Assembly: GCA_028564675.1 (NCBI GenBank)
Contig: JAOVVO010000047.1
Coordinates: 124,001 to 188,000, forward strand
Direction of reading: 5' to 3'
Source: Onchocerca lupi
Lineage: Eukaryota > Nematoda > Chromadorea > Rhabditida > Onchocercidae
DNA: 64,000 bases
The notes beneath the pieces were generated by a model. It searched no databases. It was not told the origin of the DNA and saw only the letters and a program-made list of their open reading frames with translations. Both the position numbers and the translations under genes were made by a program. Positions 34,293-46,800 of the stretch are shown piece by piece (position 1 is the first letter of the stretch; every line of letters starts with the position of its first letter).

Positions 34293-37069
34293 TGTATTTA
34301 TACATAAAATTACTTCGCTTCAAAGGAAAAAGATTTAGATAATTTGAAATTAAAATTAGCATTTTAGTGATGAATTGATGATTACGGATTTTCAAATTTA
34401 AAATCCTAAATTAACTAATTTTAACTTTTATTATTGTTTTGCAATATTCATTTCAAGTGAACATTGTAAAACTTTTTTCTCTAGCTATTTTCTACCCTAT
34501 TATTAAAAAATTCTGTCCTTATTATTCTGCAAAATCAATAATTTAAACATATTTTTTAATTGTAAAATTTTTAAAATAAAAAATTTCGATTAATTAAAGA
34601 ATTTACTGGGACCGGTTATGGCAGTACAAAATCTCGATATTTTTGTACCTGTAATGATAGGTAAAAGTATCGAATTACAATTGCAAACAATTCAGATGAT
34701 TGAAGTATGTTTCTTTTTTCATAACTAAAATTAAAAAAGAGATTAATAAAATCTTCCATCATTTCTCAGTTAAAACTTTTACTACTTGCTCTTACTCTCT
34801 TACTACTTGCTTACTTTTCCAATTAATTAAAAGATAACTTTTCAATTGCTCAAAAAAAGTTGGTAACTTCTTACTGACTAAATTTCCAATTAAAATTGTA
34901 GTTCGTTTGTGATGTGATTTCGATATGGTTATACATTGGGGATAACGATATTAGCGAAGAAGAATTTAAAAAAGTATTAATGAAAGGCTTAAGCTGAGAA
35001 CAGTACAATCGTTATATATTTATCAAAGTTCTAAGGTTTCATCTTGTATTCATGTTTCAGTCTTTCTTTATATATAAATATTATATTTTCATAAACTTAA
35101 GCAAGTTTTTTGTCTGATCAGATGGATTAAGTAATGAGTTTTGCTAGTAGTTTAAATTCAACTTTCATTTACTTACAATATTTTATATTTCCATAAATTT
35201 AAATTAGTTATTCATGAGATAAGATCGATTAAATCTCAGAATTACTAGTAATCTAAACTTGAATTTTAATATCAAAAAAAAAAAAAAGAAAATATGATCA
35301 TTTTCTTCACCATAATAATCACTATCATTAGAAAAGAATCTAATTTCATTAAAACATAAAATAAATACAAATTAACATTGATCCTAGAATGTTAGCTAAT
35401 TTTAAAATTTGATCGATTTTACTTTATAAATTTAAACTAATTTTTTATAAGATTAGGTTGATTAAAGCTTAAAATTCATTGGTAATATAAATTTAAATTA
35501 TGATTATATCGAAAAAAAAAATTATGGTCATTTACTTGACCATGGTAATCACTATCATCGGAAAAGGAGATTCATTGCTTTTGTTTGTTTCCATTATGTA
35601 AGCTATCATTTATCTTTTAAAGATTTACAGGAAAAGTAAAGCAGAATTCAAGAACGAAACAAAAAAGTACGAAAGATGAAATTGAACAAAGCTATGAGGA
35701 TGAGTTTGTGAACAAAAGAATGACTTGAAGATTACAACCAAAAAAAGAATAGGAAATTAATTTGGTACTTCGTTTTTTGTCTTGTTTTTAATTCTGAGAT
35801 GCATCAAATTGTGAGTTTTAGATATCAAAAGCAAAAATTTGAAAAAAGACAGATTGAAAGAATTATTTCTCAAAAATTTGCAGACCATCTTTTATCAATT
35901 ATCATTGCTTCTTTTCATTTTCAATTCACTAATATCTTTGCTCTTTCAATATCAAAGATTTTCAAGTTGATCAATTTTTCGGAAATTGGGAAGCTACATT
36001 TAAGTATGTTGAATTTATGGATCAAACCGCAGATTTATTGATTAAACAGCAGATTCATAAATCAAACAATGATTCACAAAACGTGGAACTTTTGCTTATA
36101 ACTATTTAACTTTAATAATTAGTTCACTTGGAAATTAGCGAAAGTATTTGAAAACATTAGAAGTTTTGAAATTATAAAATTATCGATGGGTATATACAGT
36201 TTAAAAATATAAAATTCTAAAATGAAATAAGCATGGGAAAATTCTGTTTCACATTTCAGCATTTAACACAATAATTTCGGGATCTTGCGCAAACAATCGA
36301 TAACAGCCAGAATTTCCGAATGCCAACGCTTTATCAGAAATAGTAACACAATTGAGCTTCAAGGACTCAAAAAAATTACCGAAAGTTAGATTCAACATCA
36401 AAAAACGACCTTCAAGTATGGCGCACATTTGAATAAATGCAACTTGGAAAAAATCGATTTAATTTTTTTTATTGATAAAATTACTGCTTTTTAAAGATTC
36501 TAATTAAAATTCCGTTTTTTGGCATGAATTTTGCAACTTTTTCTTTCTAGGAGAATAAAATAGAAATTGGAAAAAATTTGAAAAAATCGATAAAAAAATG
36601 GCATCAAGTTTATATCATGAAATTCTGAAAATTTTTAAATTGAACTATTGACATTTTTTCTGTAAAAACCAACTAACCATACGGAAGAACTAATATTTTT
36701 CACAGAAAAATTTTTCTGTCAAATTCTCTTTTTCTTTTTATTTTTTTATTTTTTTTAATGAGTAGAAATTAAAGTAATAGCATTCTCTGAATTGTTCGAT
36801 TTCTTTTATTGTATATTGAGATTTGTCGTGAAATAAATGTCATATTGCAATTCATTTTAATGATTTTCTTTTTTGTAGTCTATTGCTCATTGTTACGTAT
36901 ATGTTTATTTTAGAATGAGGAAGTACCGTCAGTAAATAAAATTTCTTTTTTGAGTAAAATAATTTATTAAATAATAAAAACAACTTCCAGTATTAGGAAA
37001 TAATAGACATTTGGTTCATAAACTGTAATAAAAACATAGCGCAGTGATATTTCAAGAAGTTTTAAGAAT

Positions 37070-37400
37070 AAGATAGAAATTTTGCGGAAGATGGACATCA
37101 TTTTATCGGGTCACCAGAAATTGATCATATAAGAGCAGTCAACATCACTGATTCTCATATAACTATGCCAGAAGTTGAAAAAGAGCCTAACCTTAATTAT
37201 GCCTCCTTAGCCAACTTCGGAATGTTACCTTCTTTCATACTACGACAGCAAATCACTTCTTAGTCGGATTGTGATCTGCGACGAAAGGATGAATCGTACC
37301 GATTTGCTTATCGACTGAAAGAAGAAGAAGCTTTAAAGCTCGAAAATGAATTTACAACAAGAAAGGCCATAACTAATCGAATAGTAGTTAAGTGTCAATA
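37070..37400 (+). pseudogene. Coding-like block with one stop, inside the CFAP36-like locus
   Basis: An open + strand reading from about 37080 gives AEDGHHFIGSPEIDHIRAVN, then MPEVEKEPNLNYASLANFGM, a TAG near 37261, then SDCDLRRKDESYRFAYRLKE and EEEALKLENEF. Base use and charged runs look like real coding sequence. It may be the variable middle of the CFAP36-like protein (which would add a third stop), or a fragment of another gene. No clean acceptor or donor was found at its ends. Confidence 0.4.
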
Positions 37401-38699
37401 AAGTTTCTGAATCCTGGCGAAATATGTGCATTCGAATGAATGAGATGCATCAGAAACCATAGAATATTCAACCGTCATTAGCCAGCGAAATGATAAGAAT
37501 TTTTCTTACTTTGCAGAAAACTTTCACAAAAAAAATGCTTGCCAAGAGTTCCTGAATGATTTCATGGGTATTTGTCTTGTGAGCTTTGTATTATTGTGGC
37601 TAATGACAAAGGAAGAAATTATTTTGGTTACTTATAATTACAATTGGAACGGAGTCTTTGTTTTTTTTTCTTTTTTTTCGCTTTCTTTGTATTGTAATTG
37701 TTCAGTTATTTCTATTGTTTATAAAATGTAAATAATAAAAATCAAAGAAGTAAAAATATAAAATAAATGATCACAGTCATTTATTTAAACAAACAACGGT
37801 ATTCTGAACTTAATTATGGTTATAATTATGACCATTTAGTTATGGTTTTAAATATAATTGTGACAATGTAAAATTCATGATCTCAAGTAACGACTGATTT
37901 TGCTTTAAGCCAACATTTGTTCTCATCTTACTTTCTCATTCTCAGTTGTCCTTTACAAGATCAATACTTATCTTTCATTTCCTGCTTCTTGCACTCTAAT
38001 AAGAAATCATTTTTAATTTATTTCGAATTTTCCAGTAGTATTACAAGAATTATTGGGATATGTCACGCAAAATGATATCGAAGAACGTGTAGCATACTTC
38101 CGTGAACAATATAATAGAGTATTACGTACAAAAAATGCAATAAGAGATCAACAATTTAAGATTATACTTAATTCTACAGCACATTTTGAGATTAATTTCA
38201 ATCTCTCAATTTTTAAAAATATTTTTTTAAGAAAAAAAAAATGAAAATTTATTGGAAATCATTAATTGAATTTATCCAATATTAATTGTTCACAATATAT
38301 TATGATAAAAACTCTCTATAAAAATAATTGTTTAGGATAAGAATCTATTGAAACTTAAAAAAAATTTTTTCTCTTAACTAAAAATTTAATTTAACGGTTT
38401 TATTTTAAAATAAAACATTACCATTTTCTCCCTTACATTTCATGACAACAGTTTTTGATGACAATATGCAATCGCCACAAATGAGTAATTCAATGAAAAA
38501 AAAAAATTACAGGCTATAGCTGAAAATGTCGCAAAAGAGAGACCACAAAAAAAAAGCGGCCCGAATATGATGTCCAACAAATCAAATTATGATACTATTA
38601 GTAATGAAATTTTAAAAAAGCGACAAATTTTGACAACAAAATAAAAATATAAAATTGATCATATTGATGGTTGGAATAGAAGTTATATGCTTTAAACAT

Positions 38700-41241
38700 T
38701 GCAGTAATATTTTGGATATTATCACCTTTGCATAGTACCAACAATTATTTTTTTTTCTAACAAAATTTTCAAGAATTAAAAACTTAGAAGAAATTTTTTA
38801 AATGAAGCCATTTGAAAAACTGTTTTCATAATGAATTAATGGAAAATAGTAAGTTTTTCTGTCCTTCTTTTTTTATTCGATTTAATTTTTAATTATTACA
38901 ATTTTACTACCCATTTTCCTTTGTTTTTCTGCTTCCCGCTATTACCTTTTCATTATACTTATCATGTACCAAAAGTAATGAAAAGAATACTTCTTAGATA
39001 TGTTAAATATAAAATTGTTCAAATCATTCACTTTCTTCTTTATTAATTTATCACTTTTTTCTTTACTATTCAATATCCATTCAGTAATATTTAGCATATT
39101 TTATCATATTAAAATGAATGAGTAGTAAAAATAGAAAATAAATCCGAATTTTGTGTCATCAAGCAAAATTTTATTCTTATCCGTTTATTAAGAGATAGAT
39201 CCGAAAAAGTGCAATTGGTAGCAGTGAAATGTAAAACATCATTTTGATGTTGATCATTATGAAAGAAAAATATCACAATCTTAATTTTCTATTTTCGAAA
39301 ATACTTTGTTTAAAAAAGTGACACTGAAACAACAACAAATGTGACATTATTGTCGTAATTTCAGTAAGGAAAAAAATATCACAAGTGCTAATTTGAAATT
39401 ATATTGCTTTTGAAAATATCTCAATAAAAGGTAAATTGTTTGAAGGAGTAATTTTTGTAGAAATAAGAAAAGATAAAGTGAATAAGATAGAAAAAGATGG
39501 AAGAGAAGTTTCATTGTAGGTTTGGATTCTTAAATAAGCCGAAGAAAATTTTGTTTATATTCGTCTTCAGAAATTTCAGGTAGGCCAAACAAGATATTGA
39601 TGTCATCGTTTGTGTGTTCAAATTGAATTTATTTTATCTTGTACATATATAGCTCGATTTAATCAAGATTAGGAAAGATTAGACCAGACAAAAATCAATT
39701 TAATAGTAATGAAATTTGTATCAAAATGATTGGTATTCATGATATAATCATTGAAAAAAAAAGAAAGAAAAAAGAAAAAAAGAAAAAAACGAAAGCATTT
39801 AGTTGCAACCAAACTCTAAATTCTGGAACTGAATAATCTGATTTATTAAATATAATCTTTCAAAGCAAATATATGACATTTAATATAAGATTTTCTGTTT
39901 TTTTTCTTTTTTTGTCGAATTTATAGTATTCTTTGAAACAAAACAAAACGAAAAAAAAAAAAATTTCTTGGAGAAAAAAATGACACTTAAATTGGAAAAC
40001 TTGTTTCACTATCTTATTATTGCCAACTGAAAGTATCAATGTTCATCCAGAAACATTTTTCTTCTAGGAAAACTTTTATAGAATAATTTTAATTATTAAA
40101 ATGCATACATTTTGTTCATTGAATTAAATGTAACTGATCGATATTTAAATATTTTATTAAGCCAATTAATTACTCGCTGTCTTAATGAAATTCAAGCTTT
40201 TTGATCAAAGATTAAACTTAAGTGTAATATAAATTTTATTTGAACAAAAAAAAAGTAAAAGCAGCTGGTCAATATTTGATGTGATCATTGGCGTTGTATG
40301 AGTGAAGAAGAGATCACCTAACTTTTCAGTTTTGATCAATGATTTAAAGAAAATTTAGAAACAGCAGCACTTCATTTCACTTAACCATCAGCTCTCTTTA
40401 AAGATTACAATTTACAACGTTGAACTTCACTTCGCTCAGATAAACTTGCACCAAACTATGCTTCAATACGAACTTTCCAGCTTTGCTTGTTTAATAATCG
40501 AACTATTACAACTATAGTTCTCTGTAATAATTCAGTTATAATCTTTCCCATCCGAAGTTTCAAATTCTCTAGCATTAATCAATTTTGCTAAATGTTTAAA
40601 AAAAAAAAAAAAAAAAGGAGAATGATCAGTACATAGTTTGCCGACAAAACTTTTCTCCGAACCTTAACTAAATAAACTTTTCAAAATGATGTAAAAATTC
40701 TCGATAATTTCAATTTTATAATTGTTAAAAGATAAGAAAATCCTTGATAAGTGTGAAATTTTTTTCAATAATCACAAAGTTTGAATTATCAGAAATCTTC
40801 ATATTTCTTTTCATAATGTTAAAGTTGTAATTATCGAGAATTTTCATATTATTTTAAAAGTATGCTTAGCAAAGATAGAGGAAAGATTGTTTTAGCATAT
40901 GATTAACTAATCAGTCATTTTTTCAGTTCTATTTATTATTTCTCTTCAAAATTGCTCTATTTTTAAAGCTTGAAATAGTCCAGTTGACTGATTTGTATTA
41001 AAAGAAAGAAGGAGGAAATTTTAGAGCAAAGGACGAAATAAATTCGAGCTGAAAGAACTTCGAGCTAACCAAAATTTTGGTTAGTCAAATCTCAGCTCTG
41101 TTTTTTAATTCCACATAATTTGACGTTTATCCGTAAATTTTTTCAACTTTCCACTTTTTTCCCGCATTCTTAGATCATCAGCCTTATTATTATCTTTATT
41201 ATTGTCATTATTATTGTTATTATTATTATTATCATTGTTAC

Positions 41242-41275
<34 letters not shown>

Positions 41276-43797
41276 TATTATTTTTATTGTTATTATTAGT
41301 ATTATTTTTTTATTGTCATTATTATTGTTATTATAATTAATTACCTTCTGATTGTACCTTTGATCTTTTTCTATTACATAAAATATCTCTGCGATTTTTT
41401 GAAATTTTCCGGATTCATCCATACCTTCCCTGAACTTTCATTCAGAAAAGAAATAAAATGAGAAAAGAAAGGTTAACAATTTGCAATTTTCATTGGCAAT
41501 TCATTAACAGATAGAATAAGACAAATTTGGCTTACGATTACACAATTAAAATTTTCTGCTAATTTCTTTTCTGAAAAATAGATTATAATTATCGGTAAAT
41601 GAAATGACTGATTTATATTGTGTTTCCGGATATTAACTATCCCAATTGTTAGTTTCCCGAACTTTTTATGTCCTTCCTAAGATTTCATTCCTGCAGAATT
41701 ATTTTTTATTAATGGAATATGTTTCTTTGACAAACAAGATAAGAAAGCCAAAAGATAATAAGAGTTAATTGTGATGTCAATAAAAATAAGTCTTAATGAA
41801 GTGATAACGATATTGTTAGTAAAATGAATAGTACTAAATAGAACAATAATGGTAATAAGTATTGATAAGAATAATAATGGTAATAATGATAGTGATAATG
41901 AATAATGGATAATGGATACCTATTGAATTTTGCCTTTCCCGAATTTTTTTTTTTTTGTCCCTTTCTATTCATAATTATTTAATTCAACAAAATCGAATTG
42001 AAAGTAGGAAAAGGAAAAAATTAACGTAAGAGCAAAATCAAATTGCAAACAATTTGAGAAGTTTTCATTTTATTTAAGTGTTATGAAAAAAAATCACCGA
42101 TATTTCTATTGATTACCTTAAATTTCGTGATTTTTTAGAAATTTTTTAATTCTTTAAACTTGTCATTATCATTGCGATTAGTTCCAGTTATCTAACTGAT
42201 TGATTAATTAATAATGATTTTTGATACTGCTAATTTATCGTTTACAACAGTAGATTAGAACGAATTCAGATTTAAAGACAAATGTATCAGTTATCAATCA
42301 ATGTGAAGATATGTCAGAAAGTATTATGTTACGAAATGCATCAATAAATAAATGAGCCAAGTTTTTTTCTTTTTTTTCTAATATATTTTTTTGACAATTT
42401 AACAATGCGTAATTGCTATCTACAGCTATTGAAGATCTTTTCAATCTTTTTTCCATTTCTTTTGTCCCGAATATTTAGAAAAATGGAAGGAATTGTTTGA
42501 AAAGATTAGTGTGTTTTTTTCTTCTCAGTCTTGCCACCAAAATTCTTTTTTTTTTTCATTCTAGAACTAATAGACAATTTGAAGTTTCAAGCGATGTCAA
42601 TTAAAGACCTGCTGTTAATGATTAAGTAATTAAAGATAGAGGAAAAAGCAATGATAGGTGATAAAATGACATTGTTTTTTTCACTTTTATCGATTGTTTT
42701 CTTCGATAAAGAATTTTATATTTTTATTGTTCTTTTCCTTACATAATTGTTTATTATCGAAATCATTTTGCTCTTGCTCTTGCTTTTTCCAAGTAACAAA
42801 ATTAACAATGTGTAATCCTTTTTTGTTCATATTTACACTTATTTCCAAAAAAAAAAGAGAGAAATTCTTCTTTCAGAAATGCATAATGCACTTTTTTATA
42901 AGATAAATAGCTAAATAAATGATGGAAGTTGTTATTTAAAAAAAAAAATAAATAAATGAGTAAATTCCTTCCTATATATAAATAAATTTAAAACTATTTT
43001 TAAATTTTGTGTAGTTGTCGTTTTGCACTTTATTTCGCGAGTAAATTTCAAAATACTTTGAATCTTATCACTATATTTGAAATAAATAAACCATTTTGAT
43101 TTTATAAAAGATGAAATGACTGTTAATTATTCAGTTTAATATTTCGATATTAATTTAATACTAGTTAGATATTCGGAATTTTTATTAGAATATAATATTT
43201 TAAGAATTTTTAGTTTTTCCTTAACTACTTTGACAACTTTCACTTTTCTCATATATTTTACATACTGTAGATAAATCATTCTTTGAAATGGTTCTGTGTA
43301 AATTGTAAATTTCAAAAACTCTGTTTATTTAATGAAATTTCAAATTCCTATTGAGTGTAAACCTGCATAATTTTTATTACAAGTGAGGAAAATGCATTTG
43401 ATTTTCTTATTGTGAAATTCATTTTCTTATTTATTATTTATCTTGGAATTTTCCAATCATTTAAATGTTGAAATTCATTTAATATTTATTGCGATCTGTG
43501 ATATAATTTATCGTCCTTTTTTCTCTCAAGGTTGTTTTCAATTCTTCTCATCCAAACTTTCCGAATTTATTAGTCGCTTTGCCGAAAAATTTCAAGAAAA
43601 ACTAAATGATATAGTATAATCAAGACATTGATTGAATTTGTTGGACTTCAAAAATTTAATCTTTTGCACAAAAGTCATGGATTAAATTTCTAGATTAATT
43701 CCACAAATGATTATTTGGATAGGTGAGATATGCATTTGCACGAAAATTTCAATTTTAGCCGAAGATTTTGATAATTGAAATTTCCTTTTTTTTTTTT
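38700..43797. other. Gene-poor stretch
   Basis: About 5 kb of A/T-rich sequence without a convincing exon on either strand. It contains poly-A/T runs (39755-39790, 39950, 40598-40617), a trinucleotide repeat (41186-41340) and a looser AAT-rich run (41845-41910). It ends at the acceptor-like ATCATTTCAG (to 43810) of the next gene. Confidence 0.45.
41186..41340. repeat. ATT/TTA trinucleotide repeat
   Basis: Imperfect (TTA)n with scattered GTC, GTT and AGT variants. On the - strand it lies in a 105-codon frame (41105-41422) that reads as an asparagine run between MDESGKFQKIAEIFYVIEK and ADDLRMREKSGKLKKFTDKR. The frame is probably a by-product of the repeat, though both non-repeat ends look moderately coding-like. 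Confidence 0.75.
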
Positions 43798-43814
43798 TTC
43801 ATCATTTCAGGTTT

Positions 43815-43862
43815 ATGAATCATAAATATTGTTATGTAGCGTCAACTTTGCGCACTTATTAA
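43815..43862 (+). promoter_or_regulatory. Upstream ORF in the 5' leader of the four-span protein gene
   Basis: If the mRNA begins at the acceptor ending at 43810, its first ATG (43815) opens a 15-codon frame (MNHKYCYVASTLRTY) that stops at 43862. An ATG-TAG minimal frame at 43835 and an out-of-frame ATG at 43869 also precede the main start at 43879. This is a crowded leader that could lower translation. Confidence 0.4.
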
Positions 43863-43878
43863 AATTGTATGCGTAACG

Positions 43879-46800
43879 ATGAAAATGTCAACGACGGAGC
43901 GTACTGCAGCTGCAGCTGCAACTGCAAAAGTAAATCAAAAAAAGCACGTGAGAACATGTTGCAACTGTTGGCATATCAAATTCGGTACTATTGTCTTAGG
44001 ATTAATGGAACTTGTTGCTGTAGCTCTAATTTTGAGCGGTTTCTTTGCACAAATAATCAAAAAAAGTCGTAAAATTAGCTGTGATCAGGAAATTATATTC
44101 AGGTACAGAATGCACATTTTCTAAAAGTTCAAGAGAATTAACAAAAAAAAAACTTCCAATCAAAAATTTCACATACAAATTAAAATATTATCAATAAATT
44201 CATATTACATGGAATTGAAACTAATTTACGATTTTGATTAATTGATTGCTACGCAATGATAACAAATTTGAGATTGTTTTTTATATCTTTATCTCTTCCT
44301 AAAATGAGGGGAGGGGACGAAAAAGTAAAATTTGGAAAAAAAATCAAATCGCTTTGAATTTTACCTAAATTTTGTTTCAAAAAAAAAAAAAAAAAATGAA
44401 AAAAAAGGTTAGATTTTACAATTAATGAATTTCTCAAAAAAATTATATTTTACAATTAATAAATTTTATAAAATAATGTTCACTTACTTTGCAAACAATG
44501 CAACCTATTTATTAAGTATCATCAAGAAAATAAAACATTTTTGAAATGAATGGAAAAACAAAATTACGAATAGAAATTTATTTTCTTTTAAATGAAAGAT
44601 TGAAAATGATATACATAGTCAATCAAATTTTTCCAAACTTTCATTTAATTTAAAATGAATTAAAATTTGTGAAAATAGTTCAATAAATACGATACAATAA
44701 GATATCAAAATGTTTGTCAGTGATGAAATTGAAAAGTTGTAATTGGAATTTAAATGAAGTTGGACTTGAGATGGCAGCAAAAATGCAACGATAATTTAAT
44801 TAGAATATTTAAATATATTTACTATTGAAGAATATTCCGAGATTGCAATTCTTCAATATTTGATTGGACATTGATTGGTGATTATTTCATTGCACTACTA
44901 TTATTTACCATTGCAATATGCGTATGTTAATTTCACTAATTGTTTTTTGCAAAAATATAATTTTTTACGCAATACTTAATCTAATTAAGTTGTTTTAACA
45001 CAAAATCTCGATTTTCATTGACAATGGTAAGTTACCTAATTAATTTATTTATTCAAGTATAAACTTTTTACCATGATTAATAGAAAACATGTGCTAAGCA
45101 GTAGAATTAGTGATTAAAATTCATATTATTTAAGATACGAGTAAATTAAAATCAATTTTATTGCCTACTTTTTTGTTTTGAAATTTCATTTGATGATTTA
45201 ACTTTTATTTTTTTTTTCTACGAAAGTTTACTCAATTCCTTATCGTTTTTTCTTTTTTTTCTGAAATTCATAAGTTTTTCCCTTTTTAATAATGTTGTAT
45301 ATTATTATATATGTGATTTGTATTTCAGGTTTTATTGTTATTTCTAGGAATTTTAATCAAATCTCCATTTCTCTTATTGCCCCACTTATTAATACAAGGT
45401 GTTTTTCTCAGTTCATCCTTGGTCTATTTTTTCATTTATGCACGAAGCTATTTCTATGTCGATTTATATAAACAAAAGAAGACTTTCGAAGTTGGTTTTT
45501 TCCAATTTCATAACTTTTTCAGTTTTTCTATCAACTCTCCCAGTTTTTTTTGGTTTTATTTTTATTCGAAAAAATTTCGGTACTTCTGCAATATTTTCAA
45601 AATTTCTATTATGCAAATTTTTATACCATATCAAATCACTAATAGTAATATTAATGGATATTTATTTTCAAATCAATTTTATTTTAGTATTGTAATTAAA
45701 TATTGTTCATTTTCTTTCATAGTTTGTAAAAACTGAGAAACTCCATTTTATGCTTGTATAATATTTAATCTTTTTTACATACAAAAAAGTTTTTGTTTTT
45801 TTTTTCATTTTTCACATATATGTATAAATTTTGAAGATATTCAAAAAGTAAAATATGTCAACTGTTATATCAATTTGTTTCATTATAATATAATTTGAAC
45901 AAAATTTGTCATAATATCATTTCTACCTAGGTTTGATAATTTTCTTAAATACTTCTCTTAATTAATCTTCCAATATCCTTTTTTACTGTCTGAAAAAGCT
46001 AAGTAATAGCTCTACAAAAAGTATTATTATCATTATTGCTATAAGTATTGATAAAATTACATCTGTGTAAGAATTCCACAAAGCTTAGAGCTTACTGGAC
46101 AGCTGTTAGAAATGCTCAAGAAAAAAACAAAGCACACACAATTGAAACTTGCAAAGCTCCGTAATACAAGACTTTTTTCCAACTTGAATCAATTTTTCGA
46201 AATCTTTTTCTCATCCTAAATTTATGTATTTAAAAAAAAAAGAGATTCATCGTAAAGTAGTTCAATTTAAAAGATAGAAAAAAAGAAGGGCAAAAATAAA
46301 ACTTTAGTTAATTTACACAGCATAAATTTTACATATTTTACTAATGAGGGTTGAAAATTTACTTATTAAAATTTTTCAGGAAAACTAAAAATATCAATTT
46401 CACTTGAATAATATTTTTTTAGTCATATCATTTGATCAAATTAAATTTCCAATGGACATATTTTTTGAATGCAAATGATGATCGATTATTATCAGGATAA
46501 TTTATGTTTTTAATATAAGAAAGAATATTTAAAAAATTTCGTTTTAAATCCAAAAAAAAAAATTCTTTCTTATCTACAGCTTATGGCTTTATTGGAAAGG
46601 ATGTGGTTAGCAACATTATTACTTATCCTTGCTGCATTTCAATTTTACATCCTTTTTACTGTTATCAAATGTTGCTTATATTTACAGGTAATTCTCAGTT
46701 TTTTTTTCTTTCACTTTCAATTAGTTTTTATTTTATATTAAAATAATGAAAAAAGTTTCAAATATCAACTTGGATTAATTTGACAATAATAACGAAACTT

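Larger units (their letters stand above)
33298..38644 (+). pseudogene. CFAP36 (CCDC104)-like gene, probably broken
   Basis: CFAP36 is a cilia protein with a BART-like N-terminal domain that binds ARL3. Exons seen: 33298-33397 (MNYQQKLFSKIHKFF...MWNIPVAIFLEQ), 33850-34041 (VFDDEQNDLLIYQKIHD, stop, FKSIVDTLMQGFCG), 34600-34704 (NLLGPVMAVQNLDIFVPVMI...ELQLQTIQMIE), 34902-35012 (FVCDVIS...DISEEEFKKVLMKGLS, stop, EQYNR), 35631 to about 35716 (KVKQNSRTKQKST...QSYEDEF), 38036-38155 (VLQELLGYVTQNDIEERVAY and on) and 38513-38644 (C-terminal, lysine-rich). In-frame stops at 33900-33902 (TAA) and 34995-34997 (TGA) sit inside conserved sequence, exon 2 and exon 3 phases do not fit, and no GT follows the 38036 exon. 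A decayed repeat of the third exon lies at 34258-34292. Sequence error or a local allele is the alternative. Confidence 0.65.

Noticed and set aside
41105..41422. Asparagine-rich 105-codon protein on the - strand
   Set aside because: Most of it is the ATT/TTA trinucleotide repeat, which stays open in several frames.
45335..45736. 133-codon hydrophobic protein
   Set aside because: Its first half is exon 3 of the four-span gene; the rest is T-rich intron.
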